64,000 nucleotides of DNA from Posidonia oceanica (GCA_037176725.1 JAZBRS010000029.1:48990001-49054000); one strand, 5' to 3'. Shown: positions 20,791-32,590, numbered from the stretch's first letter. Made by a program: numbers and translations. Notes: generated by a model from the letters alone, not told the origin.

Positions 20791-22694
20791 AAGCTTATAT
20801 GGGGGGAGACCGGCTGCTGGCGCGCTGCTGATTTTTGAATTCCACCGGCGGCCACTGCAGCAGACAAGAGATGGCGAGGCGACCGGCATTGAAAGCCTCC
20901 AGAATTGGTGCTGAGATAGAAGAGAGGCGGCGAGCTGCTGTAGGTTGAAAAGATGGAAGCTCAAATTCAAACAATGGAGGGAGGGCTGTAGCAGCTGCTC
21001 GCAGGAGAATTCTGGTGGAGAGAAAAAATGCAAAAGGTTGAGGAAGAAGAAGGAGGAAGGAGGCTGGACTGTGGGCCGAAGGAAAAAGAAATAAAAGAAA
21101 AAAAGAAAAACGGGCTGGATTGGGCCCAGTAAGGAAAGGAAAGAAAGAAAAAGAGAAGTAAGAAAGAAGAGAGGGTAGAATGGGGAAATAAAATTAGTAA
21201 AAAGGAACTAAAAATAAATAAAAATACTAGAAAAGTTGTGATGTGAATTAGGGTTTTAATTAAAGTTTTTTAATGGCCATTTTGGGTTGATTAGTGTGTT
21301 TTGGGCTTGATTAGGGTTTTAAGGTTTTGGTTTTGTTTTTAATTAGTTTTCACTTGATTAAATGTTTGTTAAACCTCTTTTAAATTGTTTTAAAAATTGT
21401 GTTTCCCTTGTTGGGCACTTAGGATATTGATTAGGGTTTTTTAGGATTTATTTTCGTATTAACCAGGGTTGTTTTTAGGTTTTTAAGTTTTAGCCTTCTT
21501 AGGGTTTTTTCTTTCTTAAGTCTTTTAAATTATGCTTTGATTTTTATTTGTTGATTTTTCTTGAAGTTTTTAGTTAGATTTCTCTGGTTTGATGGGGTGT
21601 TTTTAAGTCTTTTAAATGTGTTTTTCTTTTCCTTTTAACTAAGTTTTTTAATTTGTTTTTTCTTAGGTTTGTTAGGTTAAGTCTTTTGCTTCTTTAATTA
21701 CTTGTTTTAATGTTTGATTTTTAATTCTTCTTTTTAGGGTTTGTTTTTTATTTCTTCTGATGAGGTTTTTACTTTTGGGTGGGTTTTGATCTCATTTTAG
21801 TTTTTTCCTTGATTTTTCAGTGTTTTCTTTTGATTTGTTTTGCATTTTTTAGCTTACATGCTTGGTTTTCCTTTTAGCTTGATTTAGTTAAGTTTAGGTT
21901 TTTAATTGCTTGTTTAATGTTTTTTAATTGTTTTTCTTAGGATTCTGATTTGTTTCTTTTATGTTTTGGGGTTTTACAGATTTTTAGGGGTTTTTATGGA
22001 TTTTTGCAAAAGAGAGAAAAGGAAAAGAGAAGGAGGAAAGAAATGGAAAAAAGAGGGAGATAAAAGGAAAAGAGATAGGTTGGAGGAAAATGATTTCTAA
22101 AATTCAGAAAAAATGCTAAAAGTAAAGTAAAAATAGGGGTAAGATAGAGGAAGGACAGATGCACAGAGGGGGCCCACAGCTAGGCCAGAGAAAGGGTAAG
22201 AAGGGGATGAAAAGAGAGATGATAATCAGGAGAGAGAGAGGAGAGAGAAAATGATAATCCCGGAGAGAGAAAAGGATAATTTGAGTGAATGAGAGGCTTA
22301 GAGGTCTTGGAATGGGATGAAAATTGGTGAGTGGGCAGTCTAGTGTTTGAGGTGTTGGTTCTGAAGTTTTGGCTTGATTCTGAGAAGGTTTTGGAGGGGT
22401 TTCAAGGTGTAGAAAAAGGGTAGTTTCACCTAGGTTTTCTGGGGTTTTTGGGAACGGTCTAGGTTTGAGATTTTCTAAGTTCTTGGGCAGGTTTGCTAAG
22501 TGGGTGTTGGTGGGTTTTCCTATGGATTTCGGTCAGGTTTTGAGCTTGGGAAGAGGGGTAAAGGCTTAGGTCAAGTTTGCTTGGTTTTGAAGGGTAAAGA
22601 AGAGGGTTAGGGTTTGGTTTTGGTTTAGGTTTGAGTCCAGCAATCACTAGGAGGGCTCCAAGTGGTCCAAGCCTGCCAAGATGGGGTGTCAACA

Positions 22695-23562
22695 CATTTC
22701 CCCTAGGGTAGGGATAGCGAAAACCTGCAAGCCTGAAAAAAAAAAAGAAAAAAAGGAAAAAGAATGAAAAAAAAAGAAAAGAAGAAAAAAAAAACAAAAA
22801 GAGAGAATGATAGAAAAGAAAAAAGAGAATGACAGAAAAGGAAAAGGAGAAGAACAAAAGTCAACTCCGAAAATGAAGGCAGGCAGGGTAATCCCGCACC
22901 TTTCACCTACCCCAGAAAAGAGTCAAAGTTCCGGCCAGGTCCTCCTTGTTTCCAAAATAGGAATAAGGAGAGCCCTACACACATAAAAAGGGAAGAAAAA
23001 GGTAGGAGTGAGTGTAAGTCCTTGAGAGTTTGGCACGGAGCCCGTCCTCTCTACACCGCCACCAAACATCACCAACACCCTTTCCCGGAGTGCCACCAAC
23101 AAGCTAGGAATCTGAGTAGAGTCCAGTGAGTCAGGGACCACTCCCTTCCGGTACAGTAGGCACCAAAGCACTCCCGATGCTGAGGGCAAACCACACCGAT
23201 CAAAAATCATGCATACATCCGCATTTCCAATCATCTCCCTTCCCTCTAATCATTCCACTTTGCAAAGCTTGCTCCAGCACTGAGATAGTACCCCTACTCA
23301 GCACGCGTTGGCATCATCGGGCTGCGACGACCTAGAACTCCTGCCAATCCCCGCCGCGCCAACAGAATCCCTTTGCTTATATGCGTTTAATTGCCATAAT
23401 CTGGATGTTTACTGTTGGATGTGTTGAACTGTTTTACCAGCCTCAGAATCTACTTTCAATCAGTGGTTTTGTGCCTGTATGAGATCTGATAGTTCACAGT
23501 CTTGGTAACAGGTACCTGAAGATTTTGCGACAGCTGTCTGCCTGCATTCTGCAGTCTACACA
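22695..23562 (+). other. T2 spacer before accessory ORF with A/G-rich tract
   Basis: Homologous to T1 5,241-6,706. An almost pure A/G tract lies at 22,733-22,860. CAGTGAGTCAGGGACCACTC (from about 23,124) matches T1 near 5,730 in reverse complement. No ORF is conserved between the two copies. Confidence 0.65.
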
Positions 23563-24765
23563 ATGGGTTTCCCCACTCTAGTGACCCCGACACACTGTTC
23601 TGAGATCCTGCGAGAGTGGATCGGCAAGCTTACCAAAGATGACTGCGAGAAGCTGCGCCTATGGGGCATTCCAACCAAATTGCTGAAGGCTGCTGACGTA
23701 GAAGTGAGCCGCCATCTTCTGTGTGCTGCCGCAAGGTTCTGGAAATCGACACACCATGTCTTCCGTTTTGGCAGAACTGAACTGACACTTACACTGGAGG
23801 AAGTGCACCGAATCTGTGGCTTTTCCAAGATCTTGGGGCCGCCCATCTTCATGAGGCGTGATGGATACATTGCGGTCCTGAAACAGCTGACTGGGCTCTC
23901 TACTCGAAGCTACCAGCAAAGACTGATTTGCACCAGTGGGCCCACGCCCCTACTTCGCCTAGCATATTTTGATGATACTGTGGAAAAACGCGCTAAACTC
24001 GGAGACGAGCTGTGGCTCCGAGGATTTGTTACCCGTTTCCTAGGCGAGCTGGTCTTTACTCATGGCAAGGCGATAGTGGCCGTCGAGATCACTGAAATAG
24101 CACTCGCTGTGGTGACTCGCCAGATAGACCTGGCACCGGTTGTTCTGGCAGAAACATACCGCGGACTGGACCGCATTTCGCATCGCTGCCGCCACTTTCA
24201 TGGTTGCGGAGCACTTATTCAGGTCTGGCTAGCCGCACACACCGAGATAGACCTTCTGCACCCCCAGGTGCATGCTTTCGAGGCCTACTGCAGCAGCGGC
24301 CATGCCAAGACAGTCAAGAGCGTCAAGGAAGAATACGAAAGGCTATCAGGACTGACAGACGACACAGTAACCTGGCGCATCATCCCTTCCATGGCCGAAC
24401 CATTCATTGTCTTCTTCAGCACACGCGACATGCGGCTGGTTGTACTACTAGGATTCACCGCGAGTGTGGAATACCACCCTATCAGGGTCATGCGCCAGTT
24501 CGGTTTCCAGTAGGATGCCTTTGTCGACAGCACAGCACCTAGGCTCCTTCAGGCATATCCCCTTAGTACAACTGCCCCAATGAAGGAACTAGCCAATCTG
24601 ATGCAGCATGGAGTGCAATCAACAGACATCGCGGCTACGAGAGGCATAGGGTGTACCCCTTAGTACATCACCGAGGTGCAGGACCTCTGGCCCATCGATG
24701 AAATCCCGCCAAGCGGTCCCTTGTTCCCTGACTCTGGAAAATCAAAGAAGGTCCGAACCAGCTAG
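23563..24765 (+). pseudogene. T2 accessory ORF, DUF7745/plant-mobile-domain-like
   Basis: The 400-codon frame starts at ATG 23,563 (CACAATGGG) and ends at TAG 24,763-24,765. Two internal TAGs interrupt it: 24,511-24,513, where T1 and T4 have CAG, and 24,661-24,663, where T4 has a lysine codon. There are no indels relative to T4, and only the one-base deletion separates T1. Conserved stretches include DCEKLRLWGIPTKLLKAADV, FWKSTHHVFRFGRTELTLTL and GLDRISHRCRHFHGCGAL. Retention of frame in three elements supports a real protein. Function unknown; no nuclease, protease or membrane motif is visible. Confidence 0.78.
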
Positions 24766-25054
24766 AGCCGTTATGCAGCTGTTACTCAGTTTCCTCTCAA
24801 GTCATGTTGTATTTTCCGGCCTGCCACAGGCATGTAACCAACAGTTCTATCAATGCAAAAGTGTTTTGTGCTAGCTACTCGCATTTCGAAGCTGCCTAAT
24901 GCATTCCATGCTCCTTACCCATCATATCCTGAGGCCCTTGGCCAGACTTGTTGCCCACATGACGCAGGAAAGTCCTCAGCAAACAACCCAGACTCCAGGA
25001 CCTCTACGAACCCACGCCGTCAAATTCTGCTACCAGACATCCCTAGCTGAGTCT

Positions 25055-25110
25055 CCATCGGGCTGGTACCCCCAAACTACTCGTTTGACAAACACGTCAG
25101 TTTTGTCCAT
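25055..25110 (+). other. T2 single-copy hairpins ancestral to the T1 array
   Basis: CGGGCTGGTACCC and AAACTACTCG form a GTA/TAC hairpin, followed by GACAAACACGTCAGTTTTGTC with GACAAA/TTTGTC arms. T4 has the same pair once; T1 has about seven copies at 3,193-3,760. Confidence 0.6.
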
Positions 25111-25145
25111 CCTTCGCTTTTCGATGCCAGGGACGCTTCGGCTGA

Positions 25146-25190
25146 CCCCTGGTATCATCCTGATACCAGGGGCATCTTTTCAGATGCCCT
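25146..25190 (+). other. T2 27-bp hairpin overlapping a second hairpin
   Basis: The arms CCCCTGGTATC (25,146-25,156) and GATACCAGGGG (25,162-25,172) enclose a 5-nt loop. The right arm also begins a second stem, GGGCATCT with AGATGCCC, across a 4-nt loop. The two stems share bases, so they cannot form together. Confidence 0.65.
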
Positions 25191-25214
25191 GCGGTATCTC
25201 GTCCGTATCATCCC

Positions 25215-25696
25215 CTTCCTCTTTGCTTGCCGATAAGTCCGATATCTTATCATTTCTCTTTCCTTTTGCCGGTCGATAAGTCCGTATCTTATCATTCCTT
25301 TATTTCCTCTTTGCCGGCCGATAAATTCGATATCTTATCACCCCTTTTCCTTTTCCGGCCGATAAGTCCGATATCTTATCACTCCTTTCCCTTTGCCGGT
25401 CGATAAGTCCGATATCTTATCATTCCTTTATCCCCTCTTTGCCGGCCGATAAGTCCGATATCTTATCATTCTATTCTTTTATTCATTTGCCGGCTGATAA
25501 GTCCGATATCTTATCACCCCTTTCTCTTTGCCGGCCGATAAGTCCGATATCTTATCATTCCTTTATTCCCTCTTTGCCAACCGATAAATCCGATATCTTA
25601 TCATTCCTTTATTCCCTCTTTGCTGGCCGATAAGTCCGATATCTTATCACCTCTTTCTCTTTGCCGGCCGATAAGTCCGATATCTTATCAATCCCT
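25215..25696 (+). repeat. T2 3' UTR array of GATAAG/CTTATC hairpins
   Basis: About eleven units, spaced about 35-50 bp, carry GATAAGTCCGATATCTTATC with a 6-bp stem, separated by pyrimidine-rich spacers (CCTTTATTCCCTCTTTGCCGG). T4 has the same array at 53,879-54,060, shorter and inverted in this window. Confidence 0.9.
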
Positions 25697-25734
25697 TCCC
25701 AATCAATCAATCAATCAATCAATCAAGCATTCAA
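25697..25734. repeat. AATC microsatellite
   Basis: About seven tandem AATC units lie between two hairpin arrays in the T2 3' UTR. Confidence 0.9.
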
Positions 25735-26835
25735 TCACTGCTCTTTCCGGTTGATAGGACCGTAAACTATCATTCTTTGGCTGATGATCCAAAACTCATC
25801 CTAGGCTGATATCCAAAACTATCCCGCAGTTGTGTTATACGGCTGACATCCAATAACTGTCACTCGTAATTGCCCCTTTCCGGTTGATAGGACCGTAAAC
25901 TATCATTCTTTGGCTGATGATCCAAAACTCATCCTGGGCTGATATCCAAAACTATCACTGGCAATTACGTTATACGGCTAATATCCAGTAACTATCCCTT
26001 GCAGTTGCTCTTTCCGGTTGATAGGACCGTAAACTATCATTCTCTGGCTGATGATCCAAAACTCATCCTGGGCTGATATCCAAAACTATCACTCGCAATT
26101 GCATTAAACGACTGATATCCAGTAACTATCACTCGCAAACACCCTTTCCGGTTGATAGGACCGTAAACTATCATTCTCTGGCTGATGATCCAAAACTCAT
26201 CCTGGGCTGATATCCAAAACTATCACAGGTTTGCGTTATACGGCTGATATCCAGTAACTATCCCTCATAATTGCACCTTCCGGTTGATAGGACCGTAAAC
26301 TATCATTCTTTGGCTAATGATCCAAAACTCATCCTGGGCTGATATCCAAAGCTATCACTTGCAATTATGTTATACGGCTGATATCCAGTAACTATCACTC
26401 ATGGTTTGCCCCTTCTGGTTGATAGGACCGTAAACTATCATTCTCTGGCTGATGATCCAAAACTCATCCTGGGATGATATCCAAAACTATCACTTGCAAC
26501 CATGTTATACGGCTGATATCCAGTAACTATCACTCACAACTGCACCTTCCGGTTGATAGGACCGTAAACTATCGCTTCCGGTTGATAGGGCCGTAAACTA
26601 TCGCTTCTGGTTGATAGGACCGTAAACTATCGCTTCCGATTGATAGGACCGTAAACTATCGCTTCCGGTTGATAGGGCCGTAAACTATCGCTTCTGGTTG
26701 ATAGGACCGTAAACTATCGCTTCCGGTTGATAGGACTGTAAACTATCGCTTCCGGTTGATAGGACCGTAAACTATCGCTCTCGGCTGATGATCCGAAACT
26801 CATCCCCCCGATCGATAAGTCCGATAACTTATCAC
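25735..26835 (+). repeat. T2 3' UTR mixed hairpin array
   Basis: A higher-order unit of about 135-140 bp repeats seven times. Each has GATAGGACCGTAAACTATC, GATGATCCAAAACTCATC, GATATCCAAAACTATC and GATATCCAGTAACTATC, each preceded by GGTT or GGCT. The first copy has GACATCCAATAACTGTC, with both arms changed. From 26,550 the array collapses to a 28-bp unit of the first hairpin only (eight copies or so). It ends with a GATAAG/CTTATC hairpin near 26,815. Confidence 0.9.
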
Positions 26836-27390
26836 CTCCTTCGCGCGACTTCGTCCCAAAAGACGGAGCCCCGCATCCCTCCGCGTCAGGAGAGAGTCCC
26901 CCTCTCCCGTCGCACCTCTGTAGTTTTGGTTACCCCTTTTTTGTGCGGCTCCAGCCGCCTTGCTTACTGGCTCCCTCGGGCGAGAACAAGCTGCCTTTTT
27001 CCTCCTTGCTGCGTAGGTTTGGACTTACCACCAAGTTCCGCATCACGCTGCAGCTCCCCCTCCAGCATCCTGTTGCATCAACTCTCCAGTCGCACAACGT
27101 CGCAAGCTAGTCTAAGCATCATCGGCATCATCAGCATCATCCGCGTTGTTTCGGCTTCCCCATCTGTACTAACTCCGGCACTAACTTTTACATTGCATCC
27201 GCATTAGCATGCATTGCATACATTGCATTTCATCCATCTGCACCTGCACTTTGCATTGCGGCAGCGATCTACGACGTTCGGTGCATCCACCGAATAAGTG
27301 GCTCACGCCGACAGCAATCCTCTACTCCCGTCGATCAGATGGGGTGTCTTGTCAACTCTGAGCAGCGGCCTCGCTTCGCTTGACCTCGCT
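26836..27390 (+). other. T2 3' UTR tail
   Basis: Non-coding, homologous to T1 968-1,325 and T4 52,101-52,611. ATGCA/GCATT-rich at 27,190-27,260, with TTCGG/CCGAA arms near 27,280. Confidence 0.6.
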
Positions 27391-27418
27391 CAGGGAGGGG
27401 CATCTGTTGACACCCCAT
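27338..27418 (+). other. T2 PPT, LTR start and enclosing hairpin
   Basis: The PPT CAGGGAGGGGCATC (27,391-27,404) abuts TGTTGAC. Outer arms are 27,338-27,348 (GATGGGGTGTC) and 27,409-27,418 (GACACCCCAT). The inner stem CTGAGC/GCTCAG is shorter than in T1. Confidence 0.75.
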
Positions 27419-29189
27419 TTTGACAGGCTGAATCAATTGGAATGTTCTGGTGGCTTCTGAACCCAAACCTAAGTCCAAACCCACACCATTCTCTTCCCCT
27501 TTCCCCTCAAAACAAGCCCAAATTCAACCTAAGATTTTGCCCCTTTCCTGAAACCAAAAACTACCCAAAAACCATAGGAAAACTCACCCTTCCCAACTTA
27601 GCAAACCCACCAAAAAGCCATTAAAATTTCAAACCAAAGCCACCCCCAAAAATCCTAGGAAACTTAGGCAAAACTACCCTTTTTCTACACCTCAAAACCC
27701 TTCCAAAATTTCTAAAAACCAAATCAAAACCCTGCGATCAAGACTAGAGACCCTAGACTACACACCCACCAAATTTTACCCCTTTTCGAAACCTCTAAAA
27801 CCTCCTTTTGCCCAAATTATCCTTTTCTCTCTCCTAGATTATTCTTTTCTCTCTCCTCTCTCTCTCCTGATTATCCTCCTCCTTTTCACCTCCTTTTCTC
27901 CCTCTTTTTTGCCTAGCTATGGGCCCCCCTTGTGCTTCCATCTGTTCTCAATCTTATTCCTATTTTTATCTTATTTTTACCATTTTCTTTGATTTTCAAA
28001 AAATTATTTTCCTTCAACTCCTCTCTTTCCCATTTATTCCTCCATTTCTTCCTTTTCCTCTCCTTTCTAATTTCCTCTCCTCTTCTCTTGCAAAACCTTG
28101 AAAAACCTTTGAAAACCCTTAAAACTCTAAAACAAAAGAGAAACAAGTCAAAATCCCAAAAAGAAATAATTAAAAAACTAACCAAACAATTAAAAAAACA
28201 AAAGCCTAACTAAATCCAGCTAAAAAGGGAAACCAAGAATGCAACTAAAAAATGCGAAACCAACCAAAAGAAAATGCTGTAAAATCAAAGAAAAAACCAA
28301 AAAGCAATTAAAACAAGTCAAAGTGAGAACCTTACTAAAAGACACTTGAAAACAATTCCTAAAAGGAAAAGAAAACAATTAAAAAGGTGCCAAGACAACT
28401 AATTAAAGAGAAAGAAGAAACCTAACAAATATAAGAGGAAGAACTCAAAAACCTAATTAAAAAATAAAGGAGGGAAAATGATCCAAAAACACCCAACTAA
28501 AAATTTAACAAGAAGACCTAACAAAAAAAAGAAATTAATTAAAAGAGCCCAACAAACAAAAATCAAAAGCAAACCAAAAAGACTTAAGCAAAAGAGGACC
28601 AAAATCAAAAAATACAAAACCCACTCTAATTAGTTTAAAACAAACTTTAAAAAAATCCTAATTAACATCCCAGGTACCTAACAAGGAAAACATAATTAGA
28701 AAACAACTTAAAAGACTTAACAAACACTGAAACAAAATCAAAAACAAATCAAAATAAACAAAACTTTAAAAATCCTAATCAAAACTAAATCTCTCTAAAC
28801 CCAACTAATTAATCAAAAACAATTATTAAAAAACTTAATCAAGGCCCCAACTTAAAGCACAATCACTCTAAAAAACCTTTCCTATTTTTATTTTATTTTA
28901 TCTCTTTTTTTTTATTTATTTATTTCTCTCCTTTTTCTTTCTCCTTTCTTTCTTCCCTTCCTTTCTATTTCTCCTTTTCTTTTTTTTTGGTCCGGCCCAC
29001 CTGACCTCCTTCCTCCTTCTTTCTTTCTCTTTATTTTTTTCTTTCTTTTTTCGCACAGGCTCGGCCCACGGCCGATTTCTCCTCCTCTTCCCTTCTTCTT
29101 CCTCTCCCGCTTCTTCTCTGGCTTCTTTTTTTTTTCTCTTCGACACAGCCAGCCTTCCGCAGTCGACAGCTCACCGTCCTTCCGCCTGA

Positions 29190-30545
29190 CCGTCCTTGCA
29201 CCTCGCACGCCTTCTGCCCAGGTCAGACCGGCGTGCGCCGCCCTCCTCCCGTGCACCTGCAAGCACCATGCCACCACCAGCTAGAGCCATTAATTGCAGC
29301 CAGAGAACCTGCAGATCAAAAGCCATCCGAAACCAGCTGTAGTGACGAGAAGCACACACCCTTGCATTGCCCAGAGACCGACCTTCTTCTTTGCACTCCC
29401 CTAGCCTGAGAAAACAGAGAGAACTCTCCCCATTTCCTCTGAAAAAATCCGCATTTTCCTTCCCCTTCGTCCCACTACAAACCAGAACCAAAAACTCCTC
29501 CAAAACCTCTCCGAATTCGTCCCCCAATCTCACCTAGAATCCCAGCAATACACCCCTCCATCTCACGCCCGAAACCATACCAGCACCTCCCCCTGAGCGC
29601 CCGGAAACCACTACAGAACCCAACATCTCTTCCTCCAAAAATTCCCATCTCTACTGAGCCTTCACCTTCCCAAAATTCTTCACTTAACTCACCAGAACTC
29701 CACCTCTCCGACCCATTAGAGCCTTGGCCTCTTTCCCCCTCACAGCCGAAGCCGTCCACTTCAAACACCTGCAACCCATTCTGTCTAAAAATCCAGACCT
29801 CAGCAATATCCCTCTCCAACGATCTACGACCCAATCCAAGCACCCAGAGACCTTCACTGAGCAACCAGCAAGCCGCCGGCATCTTCCAATTGAACCGAAG
29901 GGCAGTGAACACCTCTCCCCACCTCCTACTGTCTCCTGAGCACCCACAGAAGCCGATTCCCTCTCCGGTCGTCGAAGCTCTGCTCCGAACGTTCAGGAAG
30001 CTCCAGCAGACTCCACTGAGAAGATTCCAACCTTCCCAAGCCGTCGACGTCCTCTCCATCAGCCGAACGAAGCTCGCCGGCATCCACTAAACCAGCTCGC
30101 GTCGGGAGAACTCCTTAGCCAGTAAAACAGATACTGCTCCTTCCCCCTAGGTTAGTTTTCCTTCCTTCTTGCTTTTCCGGCCATTAGAATAGGGTTTCCC
30201 TCCCTCTGCACCGAAGTCAATGCCGTCGCGTCTCCGTCTTCTCCGACGAGCTCCGGTTCTGTCCTGCCGCTCCAGCCAGCAGAACTCAGCTTCGAGCATC
30301 CCCCGAGGACCGCACGGACTCCAGGAGCACGCCGATGCCTTCAGAATCCTCTCCCATCGCGCCGATCGTCCGGTCGACCTCCGGAAGTCCAGCAGACCTC
30401 TGTCCAGCTCTCCGGCCATCTCCAGGCAGCACCACGGCTCGCTGAACGTCGCCCGATCTCTGCCCAGCTCCGGTGAACGCCGCTGACGCTTCCTTGCCTC
30501 CCCAGCATCCCTCCTCCTCTTTCTCCGGCCGCTGGTAGCAGTTGC
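29190..30545 (+). other. GC-rich block in T2 LTR
   Basis: Counterpart of 19,400-20,790. C-rich in sense, with the shared GCCTTCTGCCCAGGTCAGACC motif near 29,208 also seen in T4 and the solo LTR. Short ORFs are Ser/Pro-rich and not alignable as proteins between copies. Confidence 0.5.
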
Positions 30546-30599
30546 TACAGTGGCTGCTCGTCTGTGGTTTTACTGTGCTTTTATTTCCTCTTAGTTAGC

Positions 30600-31350
30600 T
30601 ATTTTTGCCAAATATTGCATTTTCGCCTTCTATTTTTGTTTTATTGCTTTCCGGTCCTGCCATCATTTAAGATTCATTTAATTCTGAATTAAAATCATAT
30701 GAAATTGCATGGAAAAAATCCAAAAATCAATTAATTGCATGTTAGTCCTCCTGATGTTAATCTGATTTAAATGCACATATTTTACTTTGTTATATTGCAT
30801 TTCTGGTCCCTGTTACTTTTCTTATTTGCAATTTAATCCTCTGATCTGTTAACTTAGGTTTTATTTGTCTATTTTTCTTACTGCATTGCATTATTTTCCC
30901 TCACAGTATCTGATTTTTGCATATAGGTCCTTCATGATGCACAGCATACATTTAAATGCATATTTTGCTTATAAAATTGCATTTTTGACCCTGCATGACT
31001 TGAAAATTGCATATAGGTCCTCTGCATGCTCACAGTATGTATTTAAATGCATAGTTTGCTTATAAAATTGCATTTTTGCCCCTGCAAGTTTGAAAAATTG
31101 CATATAGGCCCTTGTTTGCATTCCAGACCACTCAGAACCCTGTCTTGCCGGAAAAATTGCATTTTAAACCCTGTTGATTTCAAAATTGCATGTCGATTCG
31201 CCATTCGACTTCGAAACCTGTCCTGATGCATGGCCACCCTGAAATTTGCATTTGGAACCCTGCATTCTGTAAAATTGCATTCAAACCCCCATCTTTTTCA
31301 AAATTGCATATAAGTCCCTTTTTTCTGAAAAAGTCATCCCTAAGTCTCTT
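30600..31350 (+). repeat. TGCAAT-rich degenerate repeat region of T2 LTR
   Basis: AAATTGCAT followed by ATAGGTCC or TTTTGACCC recurs about every 40-60 bp. It corresponds to the region with a clear 91-bp period in T5. Confidence 0.7.
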
Positions 31351-31415
31351 CTTGCATTCTGCACGCATTGCATCCTTGCATCCGGCATCCCTTGCACACA
31401 CTCAGGCATTCTTAG

Positions 31416-31433
31416 CTCCTGTTTACACGGGAG
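31416..31433 (+). other. Conserved 18-bp LTR hairpin (T2)
   Basis: CTCCTGT and ACGGGAG pair over seven positions with one U-G wobble; in T4 the same positions read CTCCCAT and ATGGGAG. Confidence 0.65.
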
Positions 31434-31689
31434 GACCTATTTTGCACACCCCTTAGGCCCCTTCTACACTTAGATCTTATCCTCTCCCCTTTACTGGCCT
31501 CCCGCCTTGAAGTCTGGATATCTTCAGATCTGGCCGTTGGATCTTCTCAAGTAAGCTACCTAGGCGACCCCGGCGGAGCATTCCTCAGCATGGACAATCA
31601 AATTTCAGATCAGGCGTCAGATTTCCAAGGTAAGTCCTCTTGAACTTCGGCAGCATCTTTCGCATATCATTCGCATTGCATGGCTTTTG

Positions 31690-32590
31690 CGCACTCTTTT
31701 TCGCTTTATTTCTCGCACCGTTTTGCGTGCCGCTTTGTTCCTCGCACCGTTTTGCGTGCCGCATTGTTTCCTTGCATTGTTTCGCGCGCTTGCTTTGTTT
31801 TCTTGCACCATTTCGCGAGCCGCTTTCTTTCTTTCACCGTTTTGCGTGCCCAGCCCTATTTCTTGCACCGTTTTGCGTGCCGCTTTGTCTTCTTGCACCG
31901 TTTTGCGTGCCGCTCTTCTTTCTCATACCGTTTTGCGTGCCGCTTTGTCTTCTTACACCGTTTTGCATGCCGCTTTGTTTTCTTGCACCGTTTTGCGTGC
32001 CGCTCTGTTTTCTTGCACCGTTTTGCGTGCCACTTTGTTTTCCTGCACCGTTTTGCATGCCGTTTCGTTCTCTTGCATCGTTTTGCGTGCCGCTTTGTTT
32101 CTCGTACAGTTTTGCATGCCGCATTGTTTCCTTGCATCGTTTTGCACGCTTGATTTGTTTTCTTGCACCATTTCGCATGCCGCTTTCTTTCTTGCTCCGT
32201 TTTGCGTTTCCAGTCCTGTTTCTCACATTGTTTTGCATGCCGCTTTGTTTTCTTGCACCGTTTTGCGTGCCGTATTGTTTCCTTGCATTGTTTTGCGCGC
32301 TTGCTTTGTTTTCTTGCACCGTTTCACGTGTCGCTTTCTTTCTTGCATTGTTTTGCATGCCCAGCCCTGTTTCTCGCACCGTTTTGCGTGCCTCGCTTGT
32401 TTCTTGCACCGTTCTGCATGCCGACATTTTTTTTCGCATTGTCTTATGTTCTCGCTTTGTTTCTCCCACTGTTTTACGTTCTTGCTTCGTTTCTCGCATC
32501 GTTTTGCGTGTCAACCTCGTTTCTTGTACCATTTTACGTTCTCACTTCGTTTCTCGCACCGTTTTGCGTGTTTTGCGTCGTTTTCTCTCA
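31690..32590 (+). repeat. 30-bp LTR array (T2)
   Basis: About 30 units follow TTTCTTGCACCGTTTTGCGTGCCGC. The unit is a multiple of three, so all frames stay open for hundreds of codons on both strands; these are not genes. Confidence 0.92.

Larger units (their letters stand above)
1..22694 (-). mobile_element. T1, near-complete Tat-lineage LTR retrotransposon
   Basis: Read on the minus strand: 5' LTR (16,845-22,694), PBS (16,826-16,843), leader, gag-protease-linker-RT-RNaseH-archaeal RNaseH-integrase in one frame (6,707-15,511), accessory ORF (4,039-5,240), hairpin-array 3' UTR, PPT (953-967) and a 3' LTR cut by the window edge at base 1. The visible 952 bp of 3' LTR align with 21,743-22,694 without indels and with about 15 mismatches by hand count (about 1.6%), so the insertion is young. 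The element is not autonomous now: six stop codons interrupt the polyprotein. It lies in T2. The target-site duplication cannot be tested because the left end is outside the window. Confidence 0.95.
16845..22694 (-). mobile_element. T1 5' LTR, 5,850 bp
   Basis: The plus strand starts TGTAGCAATCCC and ends GGGGTGTCAACA, giving TG...CA termini. In sense order: U3 with T/A-rich and GAGAGA DNA, a GC-rich block (19,400-20,790), a TGCAAT-rich region (18,440-19,395), an 18-bp hairpin (18,329), a block shared only with T5 and the solo LTR (about 17,700-18,110), a degenerate 30-bp array, the conserved CCTAACACC box, and an internal PBS-like motif. About 50 bp just inside the terminus, present in all the other LTRs, is missing here between CGATC microhomologies. 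ORFs in it are not conserved. Confidence 0.95.
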
